This document shows positions 47,288-57,853 of a stretch of DNA of 64,000 bases, piece after piece; positions within the stretch are counted from its first letter, which is position 1; every line of letters begins with the position of its first letter. The translations under genes were made by a program, and so were the position numbers. The DNA is taken from NCBI GenBank assembly GCA_016858145.1, contig JAEHOE010000128.1:1-64000 (forward strand). The letters are read 5' to 3'. Below the pieces are notes generated by a model, which saw only the letters and a program-made list of their open reading frames with translations, had not been told where the DNA came from and searched no databases. This DNA comes from Edaphochlamys debaryana (lineage: Eukaryota; Chlorophyta; Chlorophyceae; Chlamydomonadales).

Positions 47288-50200
47288 TTAGTGCGCCCCC
47301 GCCAGCGGCGCCCCCGACTCCTCCGCGTCGCCCGCCTTGGCGTGGGCGGCCTCGGGGCGCGCTGAGATGAGGCGCTCCAGGCGGCTCTGGAGAGCGGAGC
47401 AGGCCACAGCGGCGGCCCGTGAAAGCACGGGGCGGGACGCGGTGCACGGGAGAGTGAGCCGCCTCAGCAGTGCGTCCAGGTGCGTGCGGGCGTGCGTGTG
47501 TGCTCTGCCAAACCCGCTCTGACCAGCAGAGCTCAACCCGTCTCCCACGTCCTGCGAAACGCCCCGACCCCCCCCGGGCCCCACTCGCCTGCAGCAGGGC
47601 GGCGATGGCTAGGAAGGCGGAGCACAGCGCGAACATGGAGGACAGCGGGAACAGGTGCACCTGCGAGGCGGGTGGGGGGCCCAGACAGCATGCAAGGTTA
47701 CCGACCTTACCAGAACCATGCCGGCCCATCCCTGCACACCACACGACGCACCCCTGTACCGGTCCCGTCCCCCTCCTCCCCTTAGCCGGCCCCCTTGCGC
47801 CCGCGCACGTTGTAGAGGATGACGCAGACGAAGAGGTTGAGCGGGATGCGGAACATGTTGATGATGGTGGAGCGGGTCTCCTCGGGGATGAAGCGCGCGC
47901 GCAGCGTCATCATGGACGGCCAGAAGATGCCCACCATGACCTCGAACACGCAGAAGGCCACCAGCTGCACCTGGCCCGTCTTGCTGAGGCCGCGGACCAC
48001 GTCCTTGCCGGCAGACAGCTTGGCCTCGCCTGGGTGGGGGGCGGGGGGAGCATTGGCAGAAGGAGGGCGGGATGAAGGACGTGACGCGGTGGCGGGACAG
48101 GGGCGCAGCTACACGTGCGGGCACGGTCGCCGTCCCCAGTTCCGGGACAGCTTTATCAAGCCAAGCCCCTCGCACCCGCCAGGTCGGTGGCGTGGAAGAG
48201 GAAGGGCACCGCCAGCGATACGGCCGAGATGGCGAACACGTACTTCATGTAGGACTCAAGCTGCCGGCGCGAAGAAGGGGCGGCCGCGGGCGGAAGCAGC
48301 GGGACGGGGTTGTTGTACACTCGCAAGCCTCAAGCGGACAGTATCGTGCTCTGAGGCTAAGCAGTGCGTCATACACCTTCCCTTCCGTGCTCATCCGTCC
48401 CCTGGCCCCTGCCATACCATAAAGCCTACCCTAAGCCTCGGGTCACGCCACCGACTTCCACCCCCACCCTCGAATACCTCCCCCAACTAGGGCCCATTCC
48501 TTCCCCACCCCCACACTCCCGCAACCCACCTTGAACCTCTTCATGAGCAGGCCCGTGAGGCTGCTGCCCACCATGGAGGCCGTCATGAAGCAGGCGAAGA
48601 TCATGCCGTGGTAGATCTTCTCGCCGTTGGGCGACAGCGCGGGCGTCCACAGGAACACGAAGGTGTACATGGAGGCCTCGAACAGCGACTGCATGGCGCC
48701 CAGCAGAGCCACGCGCTGGTCTGCGGGGCGGGAGGGGCCGGGGAAGGGGCGGGCAGGCGTGTGTGGCAACAGGCTCCGGCGTTCGGGCAACACGCGGGAG
48801 GGTGCTAAGGGTGTGTCCTCCTCCTCCCAACTGTTGTTGTGGCCACCCCTGCCCCCACCCAGTGCGCCCCCCGCACCTCCGATGATGGAGCCCGTGGCCA
48901 CCGCGAACTGCCTCCGCAGCGCGTCCACCATGCCCTCGCCGCCGTGCGCGTGGTCTCCGTAGTTCTCGGGCCAGGAGGCGTAGATGACGGCCCCTCCGAT
49001 GAGCAGCACCACGATGGCCGCGTCGAAGGGCGCCACGGGGCCCAGGCGCAGCGTGTCCACCAGGTAGTTGGCCACCAGGCCCGCCAGGATGGCCACCAGC
49101 CCGTTGCCCACGAACACGGCCTTGGAGAAGGTGTCGCCGATCCACTTCTCCTCGAAGCCGCGGGAAAAGTGCTCCGACACCAGCCAGCTCTCGAAGGCGG
49201 AGAACAGCAGGGACGTGGCGATGCCGCCCAGCAGGCGCCCGCCCTGCGCGTGCGGAGAGCGGGAGAGGGCAAGAGTGTGCACCGGGAAGAAGGGTCAGGG
49301 ACCTGGCCCGTCCTTTAGCAACGTGCGGTTCTCACAACGGTTTCCTGCCCTGCCCCTGCCTCGCCCCCCGTTGCCCACCATGAGCACCCAGTAGTCGGGG
49401 GAGTGCTTGGTGGCGCAGGAGGCGGCGTAGGTGACCACGTACACCAGGGAGGCGAACTTGCGGCCGCTGGGAGCGGGGACAGGGGCACGCGGGACGGGAG
49501 CAAAGGGCTGGAGGTGAGCGGGCGGTGCTGAGGAGGCGTGGTGGTGCTCGTGCCAACTGGTCTGCGTCTCACCAAGCCCATATCTCCTCGCCCAGCCCCA
49601 CACTCGGTTCCCTGCTCACTGCTTGTCTGCCAGCGAGCCCACCACGGTTCCAAAGATCATAGAAGATCCGAAACCGGCGATGAAGAGGCGTCCGATGTCC
49701 TGCGAAACGAAGGCAACGACGGCAGCGGCGGGGCGAAGGACGAGAGGCCGCCTCTGCTCCCGAACCAGCCACCCAAGTCTCCTCCGTTGCGAGAAACGCA
49801 GCTGCCCAATCCCGGCTAAGGGGGGTGCCCTACGGACACAGGGTCGCATGCAGTGGGTGGGTACGGGCCAAGCTACGAGGGGCGCACCTTGACGTCGAAC
49901 CCATAGTGCTGATACAGCGCGTAGACGTAGGGGCCCTGCAGCCAGTCACCAGCTGCGGCGAGGCAGCGAGGTTCCGTCAGCAGATAAGTCTGACAGAGGC
50001 TCAGCCGACGCCTCCGTGTCTCCACCGGGCGCCTGCAACCTGCCCTTTCCTTGCCGCCGCTGAGCCGGCCCCTACACGGTAGTTGAGCCCCCGACGAGGG
50101 TGCCCCTCTCACCCATCATGAGGGCATACACAAAGCAGTAGTTGTTGCGGAGCGCATAGAAAGCCTGCAGCTGTGTGCTGCCAGAAGACGCGACAATGCC

Positions 50201-50600
50201 GCCCGCCTTGGTCTGCGGGGTGTGGGGTTTTGAGGGGGGAGGCTGTTTCAGAGGGCTTTATTTAACTAATCTTGTGCCACAGCACTCACGAAAGCCATCG
50301 TGCCGCACCCAACGCTCTGCCGCTCAGCGCTCCTCCCCCGGCGTATCGGGAAAGGAGTCGCGCCATTTTGCTGTCAAACACGCCGCGTGATCTCGAACGC
50401 CACTACACCCCAGCTCCCGCGCCGCACTTGCTCGAGCTTCAACTCTAACAGCCACCGCTGTGGCAGTCGCTGGCGGAGCAGTGCACGCCCAGAGCGCACA
50501 AGCAGGAAACAGCCAAGCTCAAAGCACCTACCTGGGACAGCAACAGGCCACCCACGACCGCGGCAAGCGTCCCGAAGACGATCCAGTAGAAGTTCTCCAT
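47288..50600 (-). CDS. MOT2: MFSD5/MOT2-type molybdate-anion transporter
   Basis: Eleven exons join in phase: 50600-50532, 50212-50113, 49952-49888, 49699-49620, 49466-49379, 49243-48877, 48720-48530, 48260-48176, 48029-47809, 47660-47589 and 47386-47288, giving about 478 residues and a TAA stop. Hydrophobic segments number about 12. Family signatures follow the MFSD5 order: GDWLQGPYVYALYQHYGF, GTVVGSLADK plus HGRK, KHSPDYWVLM, LLFSAFESWLVSEH, GLGPVAPF-like RLGPVAPFDAAIV, WPENYGD, LLGAMQSLFEASMYTFVFLW, FWPSMMTLRARFIPEETR and NMFRIPLN. In Chlamydomonas, MOT2 of this family imports molybdate for molybdenum-cofactor enzymes; the same role is inferred here. The intron after exon 10 has a GC donor (CAG|GCGAGT). 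It is divergent from the U2AF-like gene 435 bases away. Confidence 0.88.
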
Positions 50601-51035
50601 GGCGGAGACCCTACCGGCCTTGGCCGGGCAAGCTGTAGTGGCAAGTCGCGCCCAGCAAAAGCGTCCAGGGACTTAAAGGGCAACACGGAGTGTACGCTTG
50701 CAAATGCGTGCAGCGGATGCTGCTAGCGCCTGGGGTTAACTAACGGCAGCGTCGCTACTTTGGACCCGGAACCCGACCGCGATGCAAGCCCGAACGCCCG
50801 AAGACGATCACGCGCGCCCTAGCCCTACATTGACAACATACATAATCTTTTTCATGAGATAGTCTAGGCACTCGCGCGCGACAGCACTGCCAAACACCCG
50901 CACGCCGCAGAGGCGTGTCGTCACACCGCCTAGCAACCTTACCAGCAGTCAGAACACCCACAACTATTCCGAAGAGCTCATCTGAATAGGGACCCTTGTT
51001 CACAGTCGGGGTCAAGCTTGGCGGAGGCGCGGAGG
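50601..51035. promoter_or_regulatory. Divergent promoter region, MOT2-type / U2AF-like genes
   Basis: The 435 bases between the two start codons are less GC-rich than the genes (for example 50825-50860) and must drive both. No specific element was recognised. Confidence 0.5.
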
Positions 51036-54000
51036 ATGTCCAAGGACTATCCCGAGCGCGGCCGGTACGTGGACGATGGCGACAGAAAGGCACCGCCATA
51101 TGACGACCGGCGGTCTCCAGTCCGCGGTCCCTCGCGCGATCGCGACGACGTAGGCCGGGACTATCGCTCAGAGCGTGGGCCGCCGCCTCGCGAGCGGGGC
51201 TACGAGCAGGACTATGACGCGGACCGCGGCTACGAGCGGCCCCGGGGCGGCGGCCGAGACCGGGAGTACGCCGACGACCGTGGCGGCCGCGGCCGGGACG
51301 TACCCTACGACCGCCGGGAGCGGGACCGGGAGTACCCCGAGGACCGGGGGCGGGGCCGCGATGACGACCGCAGGAGGGGGGACGACTGGGACCGGGAGCG
51401 TGGGGAGCGCCACGACGACCGCTACGGCGGGGAGCGCGGCGGCGGCCGGGGCCGGGACTACCGCGGGGACTCCCGAGAGGAGCGCCGGGAGCGCCGGCCG
51501 GCCTCTCGGTCCAGGTGGGCAGGCGGCTGGGGTATGGGGGGAGGGGCATGTAGGCCTGGGCGATAGAGGGCTCGGGAGCAGTGGGGCTAGGGCACTGGGG
51601 GCGAGGAAGCCGGCATTAGGGTTGGTCGCTGACTGCCGTGAGCATTGATGGCCTAACCCCCGCAGGTCCCGCGAGCGGCGCTCCCGCTCTCCCCGGGACC
51701 GGCCCGACCCCCGGTACGAGCACCGGTATGACAGCCGGTGAGGCCGGCCTGGCAGGGGGAGCAAGTGCGGGCAGCGGCGATGCGGCTGCACGAGGAGTCC
51801 CAGTGCAGTGGGGGGCGAGCCGACCACCTCTACCGTGGCACTCGGCCGAGCCGCCAGCCGGGCTTCTGCTCCCTTGCACACCCTCTCGAACCCCTTGCAA
51901 GCCCTGACTGCGAGATGTGCTGCCTCCCGCTGCCTCCCTCCTCCTTCACTCCTGTTCAGGCGCGGGCGGGGCGGCGGGCGGGGCGGGCGGCGGGACGACT
52001 ACGACGATGACGAGCCCGGCGCCGCTTACTCGGGGTACAGGCCCCGCCGCCGCCAGGGGCAACAGGTGGGGCCGGGACGGTTGGGCACATGTCGTATGTC
52101 ACAGCCCTGTGAGAGAGGCCTGGCTTGCCTGTCCTCTCTGTCTGCCCTGCTGACAGGGCTCCATCCCTGGCCTCGATCCTTTCGCCCCTCCGCCCTCCCG
52201 CGCCCCGCCCCCGCGCAGGACCCCAGCAGGGGCGACAAGCCGCTGCCCCCCGGCGCCGGCCCCGGCTCCATCCAGGACCCCTTCCACCACCTGCGCCAGA
52301 ACGTGCCCACGGACCCGGCCGAGGGTGGGTGGCGGTGACCCGGGTGGGGGCACAGGCGCGGGGGCTCAGAGACCTCGGCAACGGCTCCCACGAGACCCTG
52401 TCCATCGGACGTTTGCCAGCGGGGTCCAGGGCGCAGGGTGTCGGGTAGCTAGTAGGGGGCCGGCAGGCGTAGGCTTCCACCCGAGTGCTTACGGTGGACT
52501 CGGGCCACCCTCGGGAGCCGAGGCACCGCTGTGCACCTCCTCGAGCCCCTTGCCTGTCCCCCGCCTTCGTCCCTCCTGCAGCCCAGCGCCTGTGGCTGGA
52601 GCAGCAGCTGCGGTCGCGGCAGATGGTGCTGCAGCAGCAGGCGGCCTCGGCGGCAGCGGCCTCGGCCAAGACGCAGAGGGAGGTGAGCGGCAGAGGGAGG
52701 AATGCGTTCGGCCGGCGTGGTTGGGACTTGTGCCTCGAGGGGAGGCGTGCGCTGCGGGCCCCGTGGGCTGCTTGGCCCCTGTACTAGAAAGCCCAGTGCG
52801 CACGGCCCTGTCCCCTGGCCCCTGGCCCCAGCCCCCACCCCCTCCGCCCCAACCTCTCCCCCACCCCCAGCTCTACATTGGCAACCTGGTCCCGGGCGCC
52901 GTCACCGCCGACGCGCTCAAGCAGCTGTTCAACACCACCCTGGTGGCCGCCTTCCCGGCAGCGGGGACCGACCCCGTAGTGGCGGTCAACCTGCACAGGT
53001 GGGGGCGGGCGGGAGGCGGAGGGACGGCGGGAGGGCTGGGGGAGGCAAGAGGGCTCGGGGCGGGAGGCGGGGGGCTGACTCGTTAGGTCCAGCCGCCCGC
53101 TGGGACCGTGGGACCGCTGCCGCCGCGCTTACCCCTCGTGCGTCTCCCTCCTCATTCCGCCCTTCCCTCCCTCCCTGCCTCATCCCTTTCCTCCTTCACC
53201 CGCTCCCCCGCTCCCCCCAGCGACGGGCGCTACGCCTTCGTGGAGTTCCGCTCCCCCGAGATGGCCACCGCCGCCCTGGCGCTCAACGCACAGGTGTGGG
53301 CGGGGCGGGGGCGGGGGCGCGTCTGGCTCTGTATCTGGACAGCTGGTGTCAGGGCGCTGGCATCTGCGTCGGCAGCATGCACCCGCTGCCCCCGCCTCCC
53401 CCTTCCGCTTCCCCCCTTCCATCCTCTCCTCACCCCCCCGCCCCCCCAGGTCCAGCTGCTGGGCCAGACCATCTCCGTGGGCCGCCCCAGCGGCTACGTG
53501 GACCCCACCAAGGCGGCCATAGCGGCCACTGCGGCGGCGGGCGCATTGGCGGCGTTCCAGGCGGGGCCGGGGGGGCCAGGGGAAGGAAGGAGGGGGGCCG
53601 AGTAGTTCCGGAAGGTGTGGGCGGAGAGTGGGCCGGGGCGCGGGGCTGGGGGCCCTCGTACCTGTAACATGTTCCTGCCCCTGCCCTGGCCCCCACCCCC
53701 AACCCCCTCAGGCGGGCGACATGGACGCCCTGGCCGCCAACGCCGCCGCCGCCGGCATGAACCTCACGCAGCTGGGCCTGGCCAACCTGCTGCTACCGGG
53801 AGGGGCGGCGGCGGGGGCAGCAGCAGCCGCAGCAGCAGCCGCAGCTGCGCTGCCCGCACCCGTGGCTGCGGCGCCCGCGCCGGTGGTCGCAGCGGCGGTG
53901 CCCAGCTCCATGTCGCCTCCGCTGGTGCTGCCGCTGCCGCCGGCCACCAACGGCTCGGCGGCCGCCCACGCCGCGTCGCCTGCCTCCGCCCCCGCCGACC

Positions 54001-55440
54001 CCGACCCCGACGGCTGCGGCCCCCCCAGCGCCTGGTTCGCAGTGAGCCACATGCTGCAGGCGGCCATGCTGGCGGACGACGAGGAGTACGAGTCTGTGAG
54101 TGGGGGGGGGAAAAGGGAGGGGGGTTGCGTGGTTACGTGACAGGGCTGCGTGGTCACATGAAGCAGGAAACTGGGGCGGCAGCCAATGATGGGGCGGGTC
54201 GGGGAAGGGGCTGCTCAGTTGCAAGGGCGCAGGCTGTCATTCGGAGGGGAAAGAGTGGGGGATGCAGTGCCCTGGGCTTGGCCTTAGGCTGGGGTCTGAT
54301 GGTTGGCCGGTGCCTCGGCGCTCCGAGCGCGTGTGGTGCTCTCTGCGGCTGCTGTGTAGGTGCCGCGAGGCAGAGAGCCCGGCAGGCAGCCGCCACCGGG
54401 CCCCACCTTCCCTAGCCAACCCTTCGCCGCGGCGGGCCAGCTGGGACCGACCTCAGCCGCTGAGGGGTCAGGCCTCCCCGCCGCCACCGCCCCAGCCTGG
54501 TGCCGTGCAGTAGGGAAAACGCTAGAAGGCTGCTGCTTGGGCTGGGCTGTGCTGACCGTAGAAGGCCGTTCGGAGTTTGAGCGCGCTGCGCTGCCTGCAG
54601 GGATGAGAGGTCCGGCAGCGCCATGGGTGGCCGCGGGCGCCAGCGACACCCAGCCCAGCTCCGTGTCGGTGTTTGGAGCCAGTGCCGTCCCAGTGGGGGT
54701 CTAATGGCTCCTGACGTGGGGCTCGGCGGCTTGTAGTGGTTGCTGCACGCAGGTCCGGCCGACTCGCGAGGCCTTGTGCTGGTTGGGGCTGGCGTCAACA
54801 CCCGGAGTCAACACCCCCGGGGTAGTGCCCAGCGTGCTGCACCGGCGGCCGCCGCCGGCCCGCTCACCGCCTGCCTGGTGTTGCGCAGGCTCGTCCCGCC
54901 GGCGCGTGAACACGCTGCGGCGTCCCCCTCACACGCGCGGCTGGGAGGCTGCTTCTTGTCTCCACTTTTTCTGGCCTTCCTTGCCCCCGCGCGTCCCCAC
55001 GGCCGCTTCGCTCCTCCTGTGTCGCAGGTGCTGGAGGACCTGGAGGACGAGTGCAACCGGCCCACGCCCGGCAGCGTGGTGGCCGTCAAGGTGCCCCGCC
55101 CGCCGCCCGAGCTGCGGGGGGACGAGGCGGCTTTCATGGGCCAGGGCAACTACGGCAAGGTGCGGAGGGGCCGGAGGGCTGGTGGCAACGCAGGGCTACA
55201 ATGCCAACACCTACGATACGCCAACCCAAAGCCCAGCCCCCGATTCTACCCCCACGCCCCAACCCTGACCCCTTGGCCCCGACCTACGCCCCGGCCCTCG
55301 TCCACCCGCCCCAGGCCTTTGTGGCCTTCCGCGACGCCCACGCCGCCCAGCGCGCGCACGCCGCCATCCACGGCCGCCTGTTCGCGGGCAACAAGGTGCA
55401 CGTGCGGTACATGAGCAGGGAGGAGTACGACGCGGTGTGA
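51036..55440 (+). CDS. U2AF65-like splicing factor with one RRM and a UHM
   Basis: Eleven exons join in phase: 51036-51514, 51666-51737, 51960-52065, 52219-52324, 52582-52682, 52871-52998, 53221-53293, 53450-53560, 53712-54095, 55028-55159 and 55315-55440, giving about 605 residues and a TGA stop. The first ~220 residues are Arg/Asp/Tyr-rich (RD/RS-like). A helix with RLWLEQQLRSRQMVLQQQ follows, then an RRM at residues about 289-390 (RNP2 LYIGNLVPGAVTADAL, RNP1 RYAFVEFRS) closest in style to U2AF65 RRM1. An Ala/Pro linker leads to a C-terminal U2AF-homology motif: VLEDLEDECNRPTPGSVV, KVPRP, GKAFVAF and NKVHVRYMSREEYDAV. U2AF65 binds the 3' splice-site pyrimidine tract and recruits U2 snRNP. 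No second RRM is visible between the two, and the 932-base intron 54096-55027 shows none. Intron 8 appears to use a GC donor (CAG|GCGGGG). Confidence 0.8.
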
Positions 55441-55588
55441 GAAGCGGAGGTGGCCCGCAGGCGTCACACAGGCGTGGGTGGGCGCCGCTGCGCTGGGGGC
55501 GTCGCTCTGTGGGGCACAGGGCGGGCCAGAGCGCACACGCGGTGTTGTGAGGGCGCCGACCGTGCAAGGCTGGGATGGCCGCATGGTG

Positions 55589-55593
55589 TGTAA
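55589..55593 (+). terminator. TGTAA poly(A) signal for the U2AF-like gene
   Basis: TGTAA lies 148 bases after the stop codon. Confidence 0.5.
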
Positions 55594-56377
55594 GTCCTTG
55601 TTGACACTGGTGCCTGGCCTTCGTGGCCCGTGCGTGCGCCCAGGCCCGACGCTCTCCGCCCTTGTTGCGGTGTCTAGGCGGCCTGCATGACAGCTGACAG
55701 CGACGGGGCGTCCAGCAGGTTGACATGGACCGGCCGCCGCGCACCAGAGCACCCGGGGCCCATGCGCTTACACCACCAGGATGCGGAGTCCAACGTGCCG
55801 GGAGACACAGGACGGGGGTTTGGTTGCAGAGCACAAAACGGCGCCGGGCCCCCAGTCACCTTGCGGCAGGGTAAGGGGGGGCATTCAGAGAGCACGCGCC
55901 TGTGTTGCCGTCATGGTCTTGACTCTTGAGCGGTTACGGCTGCAGTGCTGCGTGCCTGGACGCCCCCACCCCCATCAGCCGGTGTAGTAACTCTCTCTCG
56001 TGTATCTGTCAGCTCTTCGGCGCTCCGAACCTCAATACAGAGTTACAGAAGGCTTACATACCTGTGTGCTCCTAAACAAGTCGGACGCTGCCGGCAGCGT
56101 GCATGAGACAGGCGGGCGCAGGGTCCTGGCTGAGGCGGATAGACGCCCGACTTGGCGCGCTAAGACTGGCCGCGGCCAGCGAGGGAGAGAGATTGCTGAG
56201 GCGCGGATAAGGCTGGGGGCCATCGCGGCTGCAGAAGAGGCAGTAAGCGCAGGGGGTAGGTTCGTCCCAGACATACATCACGCCTCGAATGGAAAGCGTT
56301 CGGCGAGAGGAGCCGAAATCCGCTTTCAGATTTCAAAACGGAGGTTTTATTGCAATGTTCTGAGCCCCCAAAGTTTG

Positions 56378-56930
56378 GAGTAGGTAGTAGGTCGGGGGGG
56401 CCCCGGGGATTTCGTCAAGGTGCGTCCGTGGGTTTGTCAGGCGGCCCTACACGCCGTTCTGACCCCCCCGAAGGCCTTCTCCAGCACTGGGTGCCTCTAT
56501 TACAGCAGTATACCACGGGTAGCAGCGTAGGGGGGGACCCACGGTCAGTTGGGGCCAGCCATGTCGGCATGCCGCCCTGCAAGCCGCTACCCTTCCGCAC
56601 AAGGGCCGTCCCCTCCGCACTGCCAATCGCTGCCAACCGATGTGCGAGTATCTGATGTACCGTTGACGGCTTGTGAGGTGCCAACGGTGGCTGGCGGTTG
56701 GGGTTGGGGTGTAGAAGACATCAACGAAGCGAGGCGCCGCACGCATGTGCAGACCGTGCAGAGGGATAGGGAATACGACAAGCAGACCGTAGCCGTCAGA
56801 ACGGTACGAAATGGCTGACATTTAGGCCTTGTACGGCAGTGTCGTGTGCCGTACGGCAGGGTAGGTAGTAGGTCCGGGGGGGTCCGGGGGTTTTGCGGCA
56901 TGATGTCCGGGGGTTTCGTTCCTACCCCCC
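56378..56930. repeat. Two direct repeats flanking about 480 bases
   Basis: GTAGGTAGTAGGTC followed by a long G run and CCGGGG-type sequence occurs at about 56379-56410 and again at about 56860-56895. The second copy is followed by another GTCCGGGGGTTTCGT at about 56905-56920. The inner sequence is not recognisable. It could be the ends of a small non-autonomous element or a local duplication. Confidence 0.45.
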
Positions 56931-57853
56931 CCCCCTGGTAAGCGCGGGACGCAGGTGATCACTTGAGTGCCGGCTGTGCCAAGGGCTTGTTGTAGGTGTC
57001 ATGCCCTCCTCCGTGCTGTCCCAGATGACTGAAAGGGCTGTAGATGGCAAGGCTGACAGAGCGGGGGCTGACGGAAGCGCGTGTCCGCAGCCTCCGTGCA
57101 GCGCAGCTCTAGCGGCTCCTCAGTGCTTGTAGGGAACAAGCTGACTTGAGTACCCAGCGATACCCACATGGGGGCGCAGCAGAGGGACACGCGGACTTAC
57201 ACGGGCTACACAAAGCACACAGACAGCCTGTTCAATAGACGCGCAGCAATTTAGGACAAAAGGAAGGAGATGACCTGGCTTGCGCTCAACCTGCGCTCAA
57301 CCTGAGGGGGAGTCATCGCTAGATACAACCAGTATGTAGGGTTTCTTTGCAGAAGTCGACGCATGAAGGCATTAGCAATTGCGATGCCCCTGATAGAGCA
57401 GCCACGACACACACACGTGCCACTCCGCAAATCTGCCCTCGTTGGGGGCACACGCACTGCGCCGCGTCGAGTCGCGTCCCGAGTGAGGTGGAGCTAACAG
57501 ACTGACTGGCTAACAGCGGGGAAAAGGCGGGGCCCTTGATCAAGCGGGCTAAGTGGTAAGTCCGTGCAAACCCACAAGCCAACAAATCTCCGAGGACCTA
57601 TCTACAACCAGTATCCTCCAGCACTACCATGAGCGGTGCTTTCAGGCGCTTATCACCGTACGTCTTCGGAGATGTCAGTACTACCGCATCACCAGCTGCT
57701 GCTTCTACAACACAAATGTGGCTCGAAACATATGCCATGCAAAGCTATCAAGATGGCCCCCGCCGTTCTATGCGGCGAACGGGGCGGGCACTATGACCCG
57801 AAATTTAGGGGGTTGGGCCGCCGCTGGCCCAACTTAGGAATCCCGCCGGGCGA

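Larger units (their letters stand above)
55441..57853. other. Long gene-poor intergenic region
   Basis: This stretch of 2.4 kb lies between two converging genes. It has a TGTAA signal for the U2AF-like gene at 55589-55593 and a pair of direct repeats at 56380 and 56861. GC content drops around 57200-57780, with TTACA (minus-strand TGTAA) at 57197-57201, a possible distant signal for the gene at 57854. Open frames here show no domain and are not annotated. Confidence 0.45.

Noticed and set aside
54096..55027. Hidden RRM2 exon in the long intron of the U2AF-like gene.
   Set aside because: No RNP1- or RNP2-like motif was found in any plus-strand frame of the intron.
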